From contig NW_004457737.1 in the NCBI RefSeq assembly GCF_000203815.1, forward strand, positions 1,488,001 to 1,552,000: a stretch of DNA of 64,000 bases. The letters are read 5' to 3'. Positions 38,120-50,065 of this stretch are shown here, one piece after another. This DNA comes from Cavenderia fasciculata. Its lineage: Eukaryota > Evosea > Eumycetozoa > Acytosteliales > Cavenderiaceae. The translations under genes and the position numbers were made by a program. The notes under the pieces were generated by a model. The model saw nothing but the letters and a program-made list of their open reading frames with translations, was not told the DNA's origin and searched no databases. The stretch's first letter is position 1, and the number at the start of each line of letters is the position of its first letter.

Positions 38120-41100
38120 ATGAAAAAGATAGTAGCATCATTTATTTTATTCTTTTTCATTGTAAACACAGTCGTGGTCAATGCAACATTTAATTTAGAG
38201 GGTGTGGCATATGTTGACTCACTTTTCAACGGTCAGTTTGATGGTCAAGCACCGATACTAGAGAATACTCTTATAGACTATGGAGAAAAGGTGTCTATCT
38301 ATATCGAGTTGGTAACTGACGCATCGGTAAACTTTGAACAGAGAACCAATAGCTCTAGCGCATTCAACTTTGAACAAATCGACGATGGATGCTACACGTT
38401 GACTGTCATCCCACCAGCCGACGATTTACGTTGGGAGTTTCTACCTGTCTTTAGTCATTACACTGTTTGTGGTAGTGGTAGTGGTGGTAGCAGCAATATT
38501 GAACCTGCATCTAGATCAACTACATCTTCATCTCCTTCATCTTCATCATCCTCCTCATCGGACAATACTTTATCATCATCACAATCTTCACAAGACGGGT
38601 CAGTAGAATCTACTGTATCTGATACTATCGTATCTGAAACTACCGATACTACTACTACTCTGACTCCTACTACACAGTCAGTAGCAGAAACAACGGCAGT
38701 TGGAACATCAACCATTACAACTATACGACAAGATGTTGGATTCTCAATCAACAGTTTTATGGGATGTGTTGGTAACATTACAAATGACAAGACTGGACAA
38801 TCAATGAACTTGCAATTTGGAACTTATAATCTAAGATATTATGGTTGGTGTGTCAATACAAATAATAATACAAATAATAATAATAATAATGCAAATTGTA
38901 TCAACTCTACAAAGATTGTATTCCCAGAAGACTGTCAATTGGTAGCTCAATCAATGTATCAAGTGACTGTTCAGTATAGGGGACAGATTAAAGTATCATT
39001 TAATCGTAACATGGCATTTAGTGTAACTGGGTCTGACCCAAATACCACACCCATTGCAAATATCAATGTTACACTATCGTATATTTACAATGGTGTTATT
39101 ACACATTCAACCATGACAACAACCACACTTGACAACCCAACATTCAGCGTTCCACTAGTCGAAGTATCAGTAGCTGTCACAACAGACAACATCACTCAAA
39201 TAGTACTGTTAAATAATATTACCAACACACCAACAATCGGTCAACCCAACTTTGACATTGTATTCTCACTCTATGAATTACCACCAATCAAAGACAGACA
39301 TTATATCCCAGTCACACTCTTTTCACAAAGTAATCGTATGGGACTCTCCATCACACTGCCACCAGGTATCTACAACAAAGCATTCCTAGCTTCACTTGGG
39401 TTCTCTAATCTATCTGTATTGTCGTTTAGTTCAACCTACAAATACCGTGTATTCCTATCAGTCTCTACTTCACCTTCATCAACCATTAGTGATATTCCAT
39501 TGAATGGTTATTTTGTTGAATCTTATAATACTGGTACAATCGTTCAAATTCAAATTACTGGCAATTGTAAGTCATCCCAACACCCAACCCTAATAATGAT
39601 CAATATCACTAAACTTGTATTCTTTCTTTTCTAGATGAATTTTCCAATAATCCATTACCAATATTTGGAGGATATGTTAAAGTATTAAATGTTTATCATC
39701 CAATTTTCAAACCAAGTTATTTCTTGGCAGAGACACCATTTGTTAAAACTGAAACCTATCTTGCATTGAATTGTACCGATGCTCCCTATATGGGTTACCA
39801 TAATTGTACTGTCCCATCTCGTGTAGGTCCAAGATACATTAAAACTCAATTAAATAATGAGAAATTCCTATCATATGCTGAATTGGTTTATTATCCAGGT
39901 AAATGTCAAATATATATATATATTATATAAATCCCGGAAATAACTATTTACTTTGTTTTATTTTTACATTTCTTTAGATTATTATTCAGCAAGATCAATG
40001 GATTCAAGAATATTTAAACCACAAACAAGTGGAAGATTGAATTTATCAGCAATAGTTGATTTAAGTTATAGTTGGAAAAGTTCATTTACTCCGGGATTGG
40101 AAGGAACTACTAGAATCAATACTTATAATGGTGGATTTAACATTACAGTTGCTGGAAAGACTATTGCTGTCTATAATTATACCAATTTGGATGCTATCAA
40201 CTTTTTGGCATTTGAAACTGATGGTAGACTCAGTTATTACAATGGATCTGTAAGGTTGGCTGTCATCTCTGGAAAGATTGAAGTCGGTGTTGTAGACTCT
40301 CTTCTTATGAATCGCGAAGGTATCACTATCATGGCATTCAATGAAGCCACTTGGGGTATATATGCATTCCCCGATCAGTACTGGAGATACAAGCGTATCC
40401 ATCCAGCTGCATTTATTATGTCTAGTCGGTACTTGGATGCATTGGACGACAAGAGAAATAGTTTGATTGCCAAATCATCGATTTCAAACGGTCTCTATTA
40501 TGCAGTTGTGAATCAGTCGCAGTTGGTACTCACTATGCAACCGGCACTGTACGCGACATCCAGCTCGAGCTACTTTATTGTGATTCGTGAAGATGGATCG
40601 TTGTGTTGGTCGCCGACCACCACCACCTCGACCGTCACCAACCCACCTTCATCGTTGTGTCTGGCGAGTGGTGGACTTGGCGGTCGATACCTCGTCGTTG
40701 CACCACAGGTCATGACATGGTCGCAATGGGCACTCCATATACTAGACGAGCGCGGTCGTTTGGTATGGGCAATCAACAGTACTGAAAAGACCGACTATAA
40801 CAACGTGCCGATGGATTACGGGTCATACCTCTTCCGCACCGACTCTATCCTATCGACAGATACCCGCAACTTTATAACCAATGGTAAACAGTATGTTGAG
40901 GTGCGTGCAGACGGCAACCTCATTATTTACGAGAACAATATCTATGTCGACCATGAAGTGTTGGCGTTGACGGAAATTGAGGTGTCGGAAGACGCACCCT
41001 ACGCATTGAACGTGCATGATAATGGTGTGTCGCTCACATCTGCGTCGTATCCTGACGAACCTTACTTTAACATTCCCGCAGTCCCCGGCTCTGCACCCAT

Positions 41101-41713
41101 CCAGGCGTTCTACATGTACCCGCAAGCAGGCGATGCCAACAACCCATACTATGCCAACCGATTATCATGGGGTGTTTTAATGGTCGACGCCAACGGCAAG
41201 GTGTCGGGAGGACTCCTCGGTGCACAAGATAACCGTCCCAACTACACCAACACAGTCACTACCTCATCTACAATCGACCGACTCTCCCTATCACCCACAA
41301 CCAACCTCACCAACCAATTCCTCAATCTCCGATGGAATAACCAAACGGGAGTCATTGACGTTGTCCAAGTTGACATTAACCAAGTTGTATGGTCGTCCCC
41401 CGAGCCACCCGTAGACACTCCCACCTCTCTATCCGGTGAATTCCACGCAGGCTTTATCTGTATCGATCCTACCGACCCCCTCCAAATCCTCCAATTTTGT
41501 GTTGCCACCTGCACCCAACTTTCTGCAAGCGATGCATGTCAAGCGTACAGTCCTGTCTGGCAGCCACTGCAAAGCGGCAGCACAACCACCCCGCCCGAAC
41601 AACAACAATGGTTTGGTCTAGTCATTGGTTTCCCCGAGCTTGTTCTAGTCAACACGCAAGGTCGTATGACTTGGTCTGCAAGAATTGCAAATATCATTCT
41701 ACGTGACTATTAA
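38120..41713 (+). CDS. Large secreted protein with bulb-lectin-like repeats
   Basis: Three exons (38120-39566, 39635-39898, 39978-41713) give about 1148 aa. A signal peptide (residues 1-24) is followed by an SdrD-B/Cna-B-like beta domain (FNLEGVAYVDSLFNGQFDG ... DDGCYTLTV), then a Ser/Thr-rich stretch (about 115-205) likely to be glycosylated. A beta-rich middle follows. The C-terminal 550 residues contain repeats resembling bulb-type mannose-binding lectin strands (YFIVIREDGSLCW; YVEVRADGNLIIYEN). No membrane anchor is visible. SdrD-B-like domains also occur in dictyostelid colossins and B-lectin folds in comitin, but this combination is not one I recognise. Extracellular adhesion or carbohydrate binding is inferred only. 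Confidence 0.8.
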
Positions 41714-42173
41714 AAATTTAAATTAAAATTTAATAAAAACAACTCAACTATAATACAATAAAACGACCGTCAAACAAAAAATCCACTTTTGAGTGACGGA
41801 TTTTCATTCCTCCTTTCCTTGAAACCCCTCCCAAGCCATAAAATTCATTTTCACAAAAAAAATACCAACCCACAAAAATTTTCATGGTGATGATCAGCTT
41901 GGCTCCAAAACAAAAATCAATAATCAGTTTTTACTTTTTTGCAAAGAAGTAGTAGTAGTTAAGTATTAGTAGTAGTATTTAGTTAGGTAATAGTTAGGTT
42001 CATAGTCAAAGTAGTACCCAAGTTATATCTAATCAAGATCCACCCCCCATAACAACACAACACTATACATACTACTTGTGTATTTTTATATAATCTTTAT
42101 TTATTTATTTATTTATTTCAATCAATCAATTCACCTGTATTACTATTCATATATATAACAAACAAACAAAAAA
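41714..42173. other. Promoter-containing spacer upstream of myosin I
   Basis: AT-rich with TAGT and ATTT microrepeats. It contains CCCCCCATAA near 42044-42053, similar to the DUSE element (ACCCATAA) of dictyostelid small-RNA genes, but no structured RNA is recognisable downstream. Confidence 0.45.
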
Positions 42174-45100
42174 ATGACATCAAAGAAACCAGAATGGAAT
42201 AACGCGATGAAAAATGAAGGGTTGGATGATATGACCCTTCTCTCTAAAGTTACAAATGATCAAATTTTAGAGAACCTCAAAAAGAGATTTGAAAAGGATA
42301 TCATTTACACCAACATTGGTGATGTACTCATCTCTGTCAATCCCTTCAAACCAATCCCAATCTACACTGACGAGATTCTTCATGAATATGTTGGAAAGTC
42401 ACGTATCGAGCTTCCACCACACGTCTTTTCCATTGCTGAACAAACCTATCGTTCCATGATCAATGATAAAGAAAATCAATGTGTCATTATTTCTGGTGAA
42501 TCTGGTGCTGGAAAGGTATATATATAAAAAAAAAAAAAGATAATATAATATAATATAAAGTGTTTATTTATAATCTAATTCATCTTTTATTTTCTCTCAT
42601 ATATATTAGACTGAAGCAGCCAAAAAGATTATGCAATATATTGCAGCAGTCAGTGGTGAAAGTGGAAGTACAAGTAATAAAAAGGTAGAACATGTCAAAT
42701 CGATCATTTTGGAAACCAATCCATTATTGGAAGCTTTTGGTAATGCAAAGACTCTACGTAATAATAATTCCAGTCGTTTTGGAAAATATTTTGAAATTCA
42801 ATTTAATAAGAATAATGAACCAGGTAAAGAAATGAAAAAGAAAAGAAAAAAGACAATATTTATATTATTTATTAATCACATTTGATTTAATTTTAATTTT
42901 AATTTTTTTTTAGAGGGAGGAAAGATTACCAATTATTTGTTGGAAAAATCAAGAGTTGTATATCAATTAAATGGTGAACGTAATTTCCATATTTTCTATC
43001 AATTCTGTAGAGGAGCAACCAAAAAGGAACAAGAGGAGTTTGGTATTTATGGTCCAGAGAGCTTTGCCTATCTTACCAAGGGCAATACATTGGACATTGA
43101 TGGTGTCGATGACTTTGAAGAGTTTGGATTGACACGTAACGCCATGAATGTCATTGGTATCACTGCACAAGAGCAACACAATATATTCAAGTTGATTGCA
43201 GCCATTCTCTGGCTCGGTAACATTGAATTCAAGGAACAAGCCGGTGACAAGGCTGTCGTCGTCGACCAAAGTGTCCTTGATTTTGCAGCTCAATTGTTGG
43301 ACGTGCCATCCAACTTTTTAAAGACAACACTCGAATTCCGTCAATTAGAGACAAAGAGAGGCAACCAACGTGGTACCCAATACAACGTGCCACTCAACAA
43401 GACACAGGCCATCTCTGGTCGTGATGCCTTGGCCAAGGCCATCTATGACCGTTTGTTCAACTGGTTGGTCGAGCGTGTCAACAAGGCCATGGAAAACAAT
43501 GCTCAAGGTTTGATGATTGGTGTATTGGATATCTATGGTTTCGAAGTGTTTGATCGTAACGGTTTCGAACAATTCTGTATCAACTATGTCAATGAGAAGC
43601 TACAACAAATCTTTATCGAATTCACTCTCAAAAACGAACAAAATGAATACGTCAGCGAAGGTATCAAATGGGAACCAATTCCATTCTTTGATAACAAAAT
43701 TGTTTGTGAACTCATTGAAGGAAAGAATCCTCCCGGTCTCTTTTCTATTCTTGATGATGTTTGTCGTGCTGTTCATGCTGAATCTGGTAAACTATTAGAA
43801 ATAATAATAATAATAATAATATTAATATTAAAAAGTATACTAATTAAAAAATTTTAATTCTTTTTCTATTTTAATTTTTTTAGAGGGAGCTGATAAATCA
43901 CTTTTACAACGTATTGCAGTTTGTAAATCAAATCCACATTTTGATCCAAGAGGTAATGCTTTTTGTATTAAACATTATGCAGGTGATGTAATTTATGAAG
44001 GTGCTGGTATGATTGAAAAGAACAAGGATACATTGTTAAAGGATCATTTGGAACTGTTACAAATCTCTGCCAACAAGTTTGTCAGTGTACTCTTCCCAGA
44101 CGTCATTGACACTGACTCTAAAAAGCTTCCAACCACTGCCGGTTTCAAGATCAAGTCACAAGCCAACGACCTCGTCCAAACTTTGATAAAGTCGACCCCA
44201 CATTACATCCGTTGTCTAAAGTCCAACGATATCAAGAAACCCAATGTGTTTGATGGTCCACGTGTACTCCATCAGATCAAGTATCTCGGTCTCTTGGATA
44301 ACATCAAGGTGCGTCGTGCCGGTTTTGCCTATCGTACACTTTTTAGTAAGTTCCTCGAGCGTTACTACTTGCTCTCGGACAAGACATGTTATGCTGCCAA
44401 CAACATCTGGAAGAGTGACCCATTGTCGGGTTGCAAGGCCATCTTGCAATCGCAAAACGTCGAGTCGTCGCAGTTCCAGGTCGGTAAGACCAAGATCTTT
44501 ATTCGTTATCCAGAGATGCTCTTTGCACTCGAAGAGACAAGAGAACGTTACTGGCACGACATGGCCTCGCGTATCAAGAACGCCTACCGTAACTACAAGT
44601 CCTTCCAGTACGAGTGTTCCAACCGTATCAAGAACGCCTTCCGTAACTACAAAAACTACCGTACTCGTTGTGCTCAGACTATCCAAGGCTACTACCGTGC
44701 CTGGAAGCAAGCATCACCATTCTTTGACTTGCGTCAACAAACTGAACAACTCGTAAATGGTCGCAAGGAGCGTCAAAGATTCTCCATGTTGTCGGTACGT
44801 AAGTTCTACGGTGACTACTTGGACGTGCGTTCACAAAACTATTTGCTCGACGCTATGGCCGAAGGTCGTGGTGAAGAGGTTATCTTCTCGGCCAAGTGCC
44901 AGATTGTAGTGCATCCACTGTTGTCGGCCAACAAGATGTCGCCACGTTTCTTGATTGTCACCAAACAGGCCATCTACCTCATCAAATTAAAGCAAAACAA
45001 GAATCTTGCTCAATACTTGTTGGACCGTCGTCTCCCAATCAGCGAGGTGGCGTCATTCTCCATGTCATCGCTTGGAGACAACTACCTCTTTGTTCATGCA

Positions 45101-46018
45101 CCCATGGACTTTGACATTGCACTCTGTTGCGATCTCAAGACCGAAATGATGGCACACATCAACAAACAAAAGGGAACACAGTTGCCTGTCAACTTTGGCG
45201 TTGAAATTGAATACCAAAAGAAGAAAAAGAGTAACAACAAGGTTCACTTTGTCAAAGAAGAGATGCACAAGGAACCACTCTTTAAGAAAAATACCATTCA
45301 CATTGCATCTGGTCTTGCAGCTGGCTCGACCATCAACAAGGTCCGCAAGAATCCATCGCGTAATCTCTCAAGTGGTGGTGGCTCGGGCGGTGGTGTGCCT
45401 ATGCGTATGCCCGCTTCGACCGGCGGTGGTCCCAAGCCAATGGCCAGCAAGCCAATGGCCAAGCCCGCACCTGCCAAGCCTATGGCCAAACCCGCACCAC
45501 CCACTCCAGGTGGTCACCCAGGCAGCAAGCCAATGCCAAATCCAGCCGGCGCCAAACCACTCCCACAACCAGGTGCTGGCCCCTCCAAACCAATGCCAAA
45601 TCCAGCCGGTGCCAAACCACTCCCACAACCAGGTGCTGGCCCATCCAAGCCAATGGGTATGGGTCCCAAACCACCAGCTGCTGCTGGAGGTGCTCCAGGC
45701 CGTGGTGGTCCACTCCCACAACCAGGTGCCATGAAGCAACCTGCCGGTGCTGCTGGAGGTGCTCCAGGTCGTGGTGGTCCACTCCCACAACCAGGTGCCA
45801 TGAAGCAACCAGCCAAACCAGCTGCCAAACCAGCCTCTGCCGCTCCATTATACAAAGCACTCTACGACTATGATGCCATGCAACCAGATGAATTAACATT
45901 CAAAGAAAACGATACCATCACCTTAATTAAAAAGGTTGACGCAGATTGGTGGATGGGATCCCATGGATCTCAAAAAGGAATGTTCCCTTCAAATTATGTT
46001 GAGATTCTAAAAAAGTAG
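42174..46018 (+). CDS. Long-tailed amoeboid class I myosin heavy chain
   Basis: Four exons (42174-42515, 42610-42823, 42914-43786, 43884-46018) give 1187 aa. Motor domain: P-loop GESGAGK|T at residues 108-115, split exactly by intron 1; switch-I-like NNNSSRFGK; relay DIYGFEVF; actin-binding loops. The TEDS-rule position is Thr near residue 340 ([10 protein letters not shown]), consistent with activation by PAK/STE20-type myosin I kinases. IQ-like segments follow (two similar RIKNA.RNYK units and [10 protein letters not shown]), then a basic TH1 lipid-binding domain, a Gly/Pro/Ala-rich TH2 tail with tandem repeats (45530-45649 and 45679-45813), and a C-terminal SH3 domain (ALYDYDAM...WWMGS...[10 protein letters not shown]). 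Dictyostelium MyoB, MyoC and MyoD share this plan; terminal SH3 placement favours the MyoB/MyoD type. Roles: pseudopod, phagocytosis and membrane tension. Confidence 0.96.
45530..45649 (+). repeat. Two 60-bp tandem repeats in the myosin I TH2 tail
   Basis: Two in-frame 20-codon units (starting [15 protein letters not shown]) are nearly identical at the DNA level. A second pair of about 23 codons follows at 45679-45813. The near-identity suggests recent expansion or homogenisation of the actin-binding GPA tail. Confidence 0.9.
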
Positions 46019-46665
46019 TAATCAAATAATCAAATAAAAAAAATGCCATTCATAATTTTAAAATATATACGTTTAGTAAATTTGGTAGTTGAAAGATGTG
46101 AAATTGTGTATTAGGTAATGAACAAAAAATAATAATGGCAATATTGATGATAAAGCGTTAAATAAAATAATGACAAATGTCGTACTTTACACAATTAAAT
46201 CATAGATTTTGTTGAAGGTGGTTTGGGGATTGGGTTGGTTGAAGAGGTCGATGTTGTAGAGGTCGATAAAGTTTTTTGGATCCTAACATATCTGTTTGCC
46301 ATCCTCTTTGGCAGATTGGGGATGGGATCCCATGGATCTCAAAAAGGAATGTTCCCTTCAAATTATGTTGAGATTCTAAAAAAGTAGTAAAATAACAAAA
46401 TAATCATATAAAAAAAATAATGCATAAATAAATTTATGATTTTGTTCCATACATTTAGTGGTTTACGTCCCAATTCTTTGTTGGATATCAATCAATGTTC
46501 AAATCATGTATTTGAAGTCTATACAAATGGTGATTGACAACCAACGCACATATATGTCTTGATTGAAAAAAAAGATGAAGATTGGCGTGGCGTTGTGAAC
46601 AATAACTAAAATAAGGATGAAAGCAAAGAATTAAAAAAAAATGTATTTAATTTATTTAATTTATA
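46019..46665. other. Spacer between convergent myosin I and AdcA genes
   Basis: A 647-bp spacer that carries the myosin SH3-end fragment at 46311-46392. The remainder is AT-rich 3' flank, with GGTCGAT-containing short repeats near 46240-46270. Confidence 0.7.
46311..46392 (+). pseudogene. Duplicated, frame-broken fragment of the myosin I 3' end
   Basis: From GCAGATTGG onward this stretch repeats 45941-46021, the last coding part of the SH3 domain plus the stop, over about 80 bases. The only difference I see is one missing T (GATTGGTGGATGG versus GATTGGGGATGG), which shifts the frame. Weaker similarity continues into the 3' flank of both copies (CAAATAATCAAATAAAAAAAATG versus a variant). No motor, TH1 or TH2 sequence accompanies it. 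It is therefore a 3'-end fragment left from a local duplication, not a gene. Confidence 0.85.
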
Positions 46666-48216
46666 TTAAGCAGCATATTGTGGTGGAGGTGGAGCAGATG
46701 GTTCACCAGAAGAATATTGAGGTGGTGGTGGAGCTTGTGGAAGTAAAGCTTGTTGTTCGGCCATCCATGGATAGACAGCAATGTATTGGGCATAGTAAGC
46801 TCTGAGAGCCTCTTGGTAAGAGGCAAGCATTTGCTTGGCACTTTGGTATTTAACACCACCTTGACTGGCGATTGGGTAACATTCGTCGCAAACCTTGACG
46901 GGCTTGGGGTAGGCCAATTTGGTGATGGGAGTGGCCTTTTCAGTGCACTTGGAGCAGAAGATCTTCATGCAGTGACGACAGTGATGCTTGCGGTTGAATA
47001 GAGAGAAATTGCACTTGCACTTGTTGCAGTGGTTGACATTGTCGTCGTTTTCCCATGGGTGACGGTAGGCAACATCGGGTGGGAGTGGAGCTCCAGGTGG
47101 TTGACTTGGGATGGCCGAGTAGAGGAATTGTGGGGCATAGAGGGTCAATGGGAGGTCGACCGAGAGATCAATGGCACCCGGGAGATCAAACTCGACGGAA
47201 ATAATATAACTGGATTTGACGTGGTCACCGAGCGACGAAGATGGTTTGAGGTCGACTGGGATAAAGAAGGGGAGGTAACGCTTGCCATAGAAACATGGTT
47301 GGAACCCTGGATACTCTTGCTTGTGGACAGTGTGCGTGATGGTACGGTGGTAGAGGTGGGCACGGAGCTCCATACGGTGGTGCACCTTGATCGAGACCTT
47401 GCGAGTTTGCTTGGTCGAGGTGTTGTTGGCCTTGATCTTGGAGACGAGTGTCTCACCTGGGAAGTAGGCGTTCTTGTTCAACCAGCACTTGACGACCAAC
47501 TTGCCCTTGGTCAAGAGGAACGACTTGCGGTTCTCGCCGTAGCTTGGCTTGACGAGGTCACCACAACGCTCGTTGACGACGAGCTTGGTGGTGAACTTGA
47601 GGTCGTGCTTGTGAGCTACATCGACGGTAGCCTTGACCTTGTACAAGATCTTGGCGGCGTAGGCGCCCATGGCGTCCTTACCCTCCTCGCAAAAAGTGCC
47701 TGGGAGAGTTGGTGGCAATTGGTATGAGAAGGGGAAGCTGTAATGGCCTGGGTTGACGCTACCTTGGTGTGGGTAGACACAGATGGTCGACTTGAAGAAC
47801 TCCTTGTTTTCCTTGTGGTCGATGGTCTTGTGTACGGTACGCTTGTCATTGCCAGTTCCCTCAGTTTCGGTACGATGCTCCTGGAGGAAGACACGCTCGA
47901 AACCCTTAAACTTGATCAAAACACCCTTGGCAAAGAATGGAACGATGCAGTCCATCTCGACGGTACCAGCAACAATGTCGCCACCAACGTACGATGGTTG
48001 GTTGAGTGTCACCCAGATCTTGTTACGTGTGTCAATTGGGATAAAGGTAATGTCAGACACGGCATGGGCTACCTTGACAGCCATCTTGGTAGCATCGTGC
48101 ATCATGTGACCCATATCGTGAACCATCGAGCCCATAGCTCCCATACCTCCCATCATATCATTTGAAAGTCCAGCTGCTAATGCTGGGTCTCCCTTTACTG
48201 TTACATGAAATGACAT
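46666..48216 (-). CDS. adcA: Arrestin-domain plus FYVE-finger protein AdcA
   Basis: A single exon of 516 aa. A Gly/Met/His-rich N-terminal segment (residues 15-45) precedes an arrestin N-domain (about 60-215; WVTLNQPSYVGGDIVAGTVE) and an arrestin C-domain (about 220-375). A FYVE zinc finger lies near 385-450: W-x-x-D (WENDDNVNHC), paired CxxC motifs, the basic core RKHHCRHC and a closing CDEC. The Pro-rich tail contains two PP-x-Y-like PPPQY sites that could recruit HECT ubiquitin ligases. The Dictyostelium protein AdcA has this arrestin-FYVE arrangement and works on endosomes with ArfA. Phosphatidylinositol-3-phosphate binding is inferred from the FYVE core. Confidence 0.9.
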   Translation of the reverse strand: MSFHVTVKGDPALAAGLSNDMMGGMGAMGSMVHDMGHMMHDATKMAVKVAHAVSDITFIPIDTRNKIWVTLNQPSYVGGDIVAGTVEMDCIVPFFAKGVLIKFKGFERVFLQEHRTETEGTGNDKRTVHKTIDHKENKEFFKSTICVYPHQGSVNPGHYSFPFSYQLPPTLPGTFCEEGKDAMGAYAAKILYKVKATVDVAHKHDLKFTTKLVVNERCGDLVKPSYGENRKSFLLTKGKLVVKCWLNKNAYFPGETLVSKIKANNTSTKQTRKVSIKVHHRMELRAHLYHRTITHTVHKQEYPGFQPCFYGKRYLPFFIPVDLKPSSSLGDHVKSSYIISVEFDLPGAIDLSVDLPLTLYAPQFLYSAIPSQPPGAPLPPDVAYRHPWENDDNVNHCNKCKCNFSLFNRKHHCRHCMKIFCSKCTEKATPITKLAYPKPVKVCDECYPIASQGGVKYQSAKQMLASYQEALRAYYAQYIAVYPWMAEQQALLPQAPPPPQYSSGEPSAPPPPQYAA

Positions 48217-48617
48217 TCTTCTATTATTATTAAAATACTATTATTCGTTAAATATTATTTGTTAAATATTATATTGATGAGATCGAAAAAATGTATCTGA
48301 TGATTGATTGATTGATTATTAGTAATAGAGAGAGATAAAGAAGAATAATAATAATAAACAACAAACAACAATCACAACAATGATATTATCGTCATTAAAA
48401 ACAAATGCCGCAACGGCCCAAGGCAGAGGCAATGAATAAAAAAAAAAACGAACTTTGCCCACTATAAAAAATCTTGCGAGGTTTCACCAAGCTCTCTATT
48501 TGTAAAACACGTCACGTGTTTTTGGTTTAAAGTCGTATTCGTTTTTCGACCCAGGTGATTTATTTAAATTATTTATTTATTTATTTATATATATATATTC
48601 CTTTACAGTACTTTATT
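48217..48617. other. Spacer upstream of adcA with palindromic element
   Basis: Promoter side of adcA. It contains TTGCGAGGTTTCACC near 48473-48487 and the palindrome at 48504-48522, listed separately. The rest is AT-rich with an A-run near 48440-48448. Confidence 0.55.
48504..48522. promoter_or_regulatory. 19-nt perfect palindrome AAAACACGT-C-ACGTGTTTT
   Basis: Two 9-nt arms are exact reverse complements around a single C, about 290 bp upstream of the adcA start. The core contains CACGT/ACGTG half-sites of the kind bound by bZIP or bHLH factors. This is an inferred regulatory site, supported by symmetry and position only. Confidence 0.45.
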
Positions 48618-50013
48618 TTATTTAAAAAAGAGTTTTTTAAATATTGATGATTGTTGTGGTGGTGATGTGGTTGAAGAATCTTTTTGTTGATGTGAAACAT
48701 GTAGACCAGAGGCTGGGTAGAGTTTTAATACTCCTGCATCCTTGTCTTTGCACAATTGGTCGATAATGACTTGGTTTTGTGTTGGCATGTATTTGAGGCT
48801 TCGAATATGAGATGTTGGGAAATGATGTACAAGGAATCTTAATATAAGCTCATCGTGATGCGAAAAGGAATAGACTGTTGGAAGTAAATTTGGAAACATT
48901 TCAACAATATATTCAAGTATTTCAACTGATCTAGATGCAGATGCACAATCAACTAAATCTTCTGCTTCTGTATGTATATTATTATTTACTAAAAATTGTA
49001 AAACTAGAAAAAAAAAATCAAATTAATAATTAATAATAATTTAATTAATTGTCTTATATATTATATATATATTTACCTTCATAACGTTGACTTGATATAA
49101 CAGATTTAATAATACTTTTTGTTGAACCTTCTGTTCTATTTGCATAGATCCATTGACATACTTCTAAATATCCACTTTTTCCCGAACTATCCATAGCCAA
49201 GGTTGTGCAACCTTCAGTTCGATTGAGATGTAGGAATTTAACTACTTTTAGTGCACCAACTTCACCTGCATAGTTGAACATTTGTTGAGTAAAACTATTG
49301 GGGATGGCGTGATCGTGAAAGAATTGCAATACTTTGATGTTTTGGTCATAGACTGTTCTCTGTAGATAAAAGGACCAATTTCGTTGGAATGCTCGTGGAC
49401 AGTGGTCCATGACATATTGTAATACTCTTTCACCACCTTTGATGTTTGAATAGGTGATGAAATGTGTGAATCGGTCAATATCCAATGACTTGGGGTCGAA
49501 TTGTTCGATGATCCACATTTTGAATGTTACACTAGCTGCCGACTCGAAATGTTTCCAAAAAGGATGAGACGCCACATTTGGCTCAATACCAACACCAAGA
49601 TGGAAGAAATCGACCAAAAAGATGTACAAGTCGAGATTGTCCCTGAGACAAGTCCACATCATAATTTGAGTAAAGTCACTTGACTCTAGGTTATTGAGTG
49701 GACTCTTTTTAGTGAATGGTGTAATCCTATTCTCTAAAATATATTTGATCGACTCTGCATAATCACCAGTTCCATTTTGACAAGCTGTGGCCACTGTATT
49801 TGCACCATTACAAAGTTCCGTTCTATTTTTATGAAGAAACTTTACAACCTCTAAACTTCCCGATGCTACAGCATTATGCATTGCATCTTTTGTTGCTCCC
49901 TCTGTTCTATTAACATGAAGAAATTGTACTATATCTAAAAACCCTCCTGCTGCTGCCTAAGAAATTATAAAAGTATATTAATATAACAATTTCTAAAAAA
50001 GATGGTACTATAC

Positions 50014-50065
<52 letters not shown>

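Noticed and set aside
42044-42053. DUSE-like CCCATAA element for a small RNA gene
   Set aside because: The consensus base before CCC does not match and no structured RNA or conserved end follows before the myosin start.
45368-45899. Long antisense frames over the myosin TH2 region
   Set aside because: They mirror the repetitive Gly/Pro/Ala codons of the sense strand and have no independent protein features.
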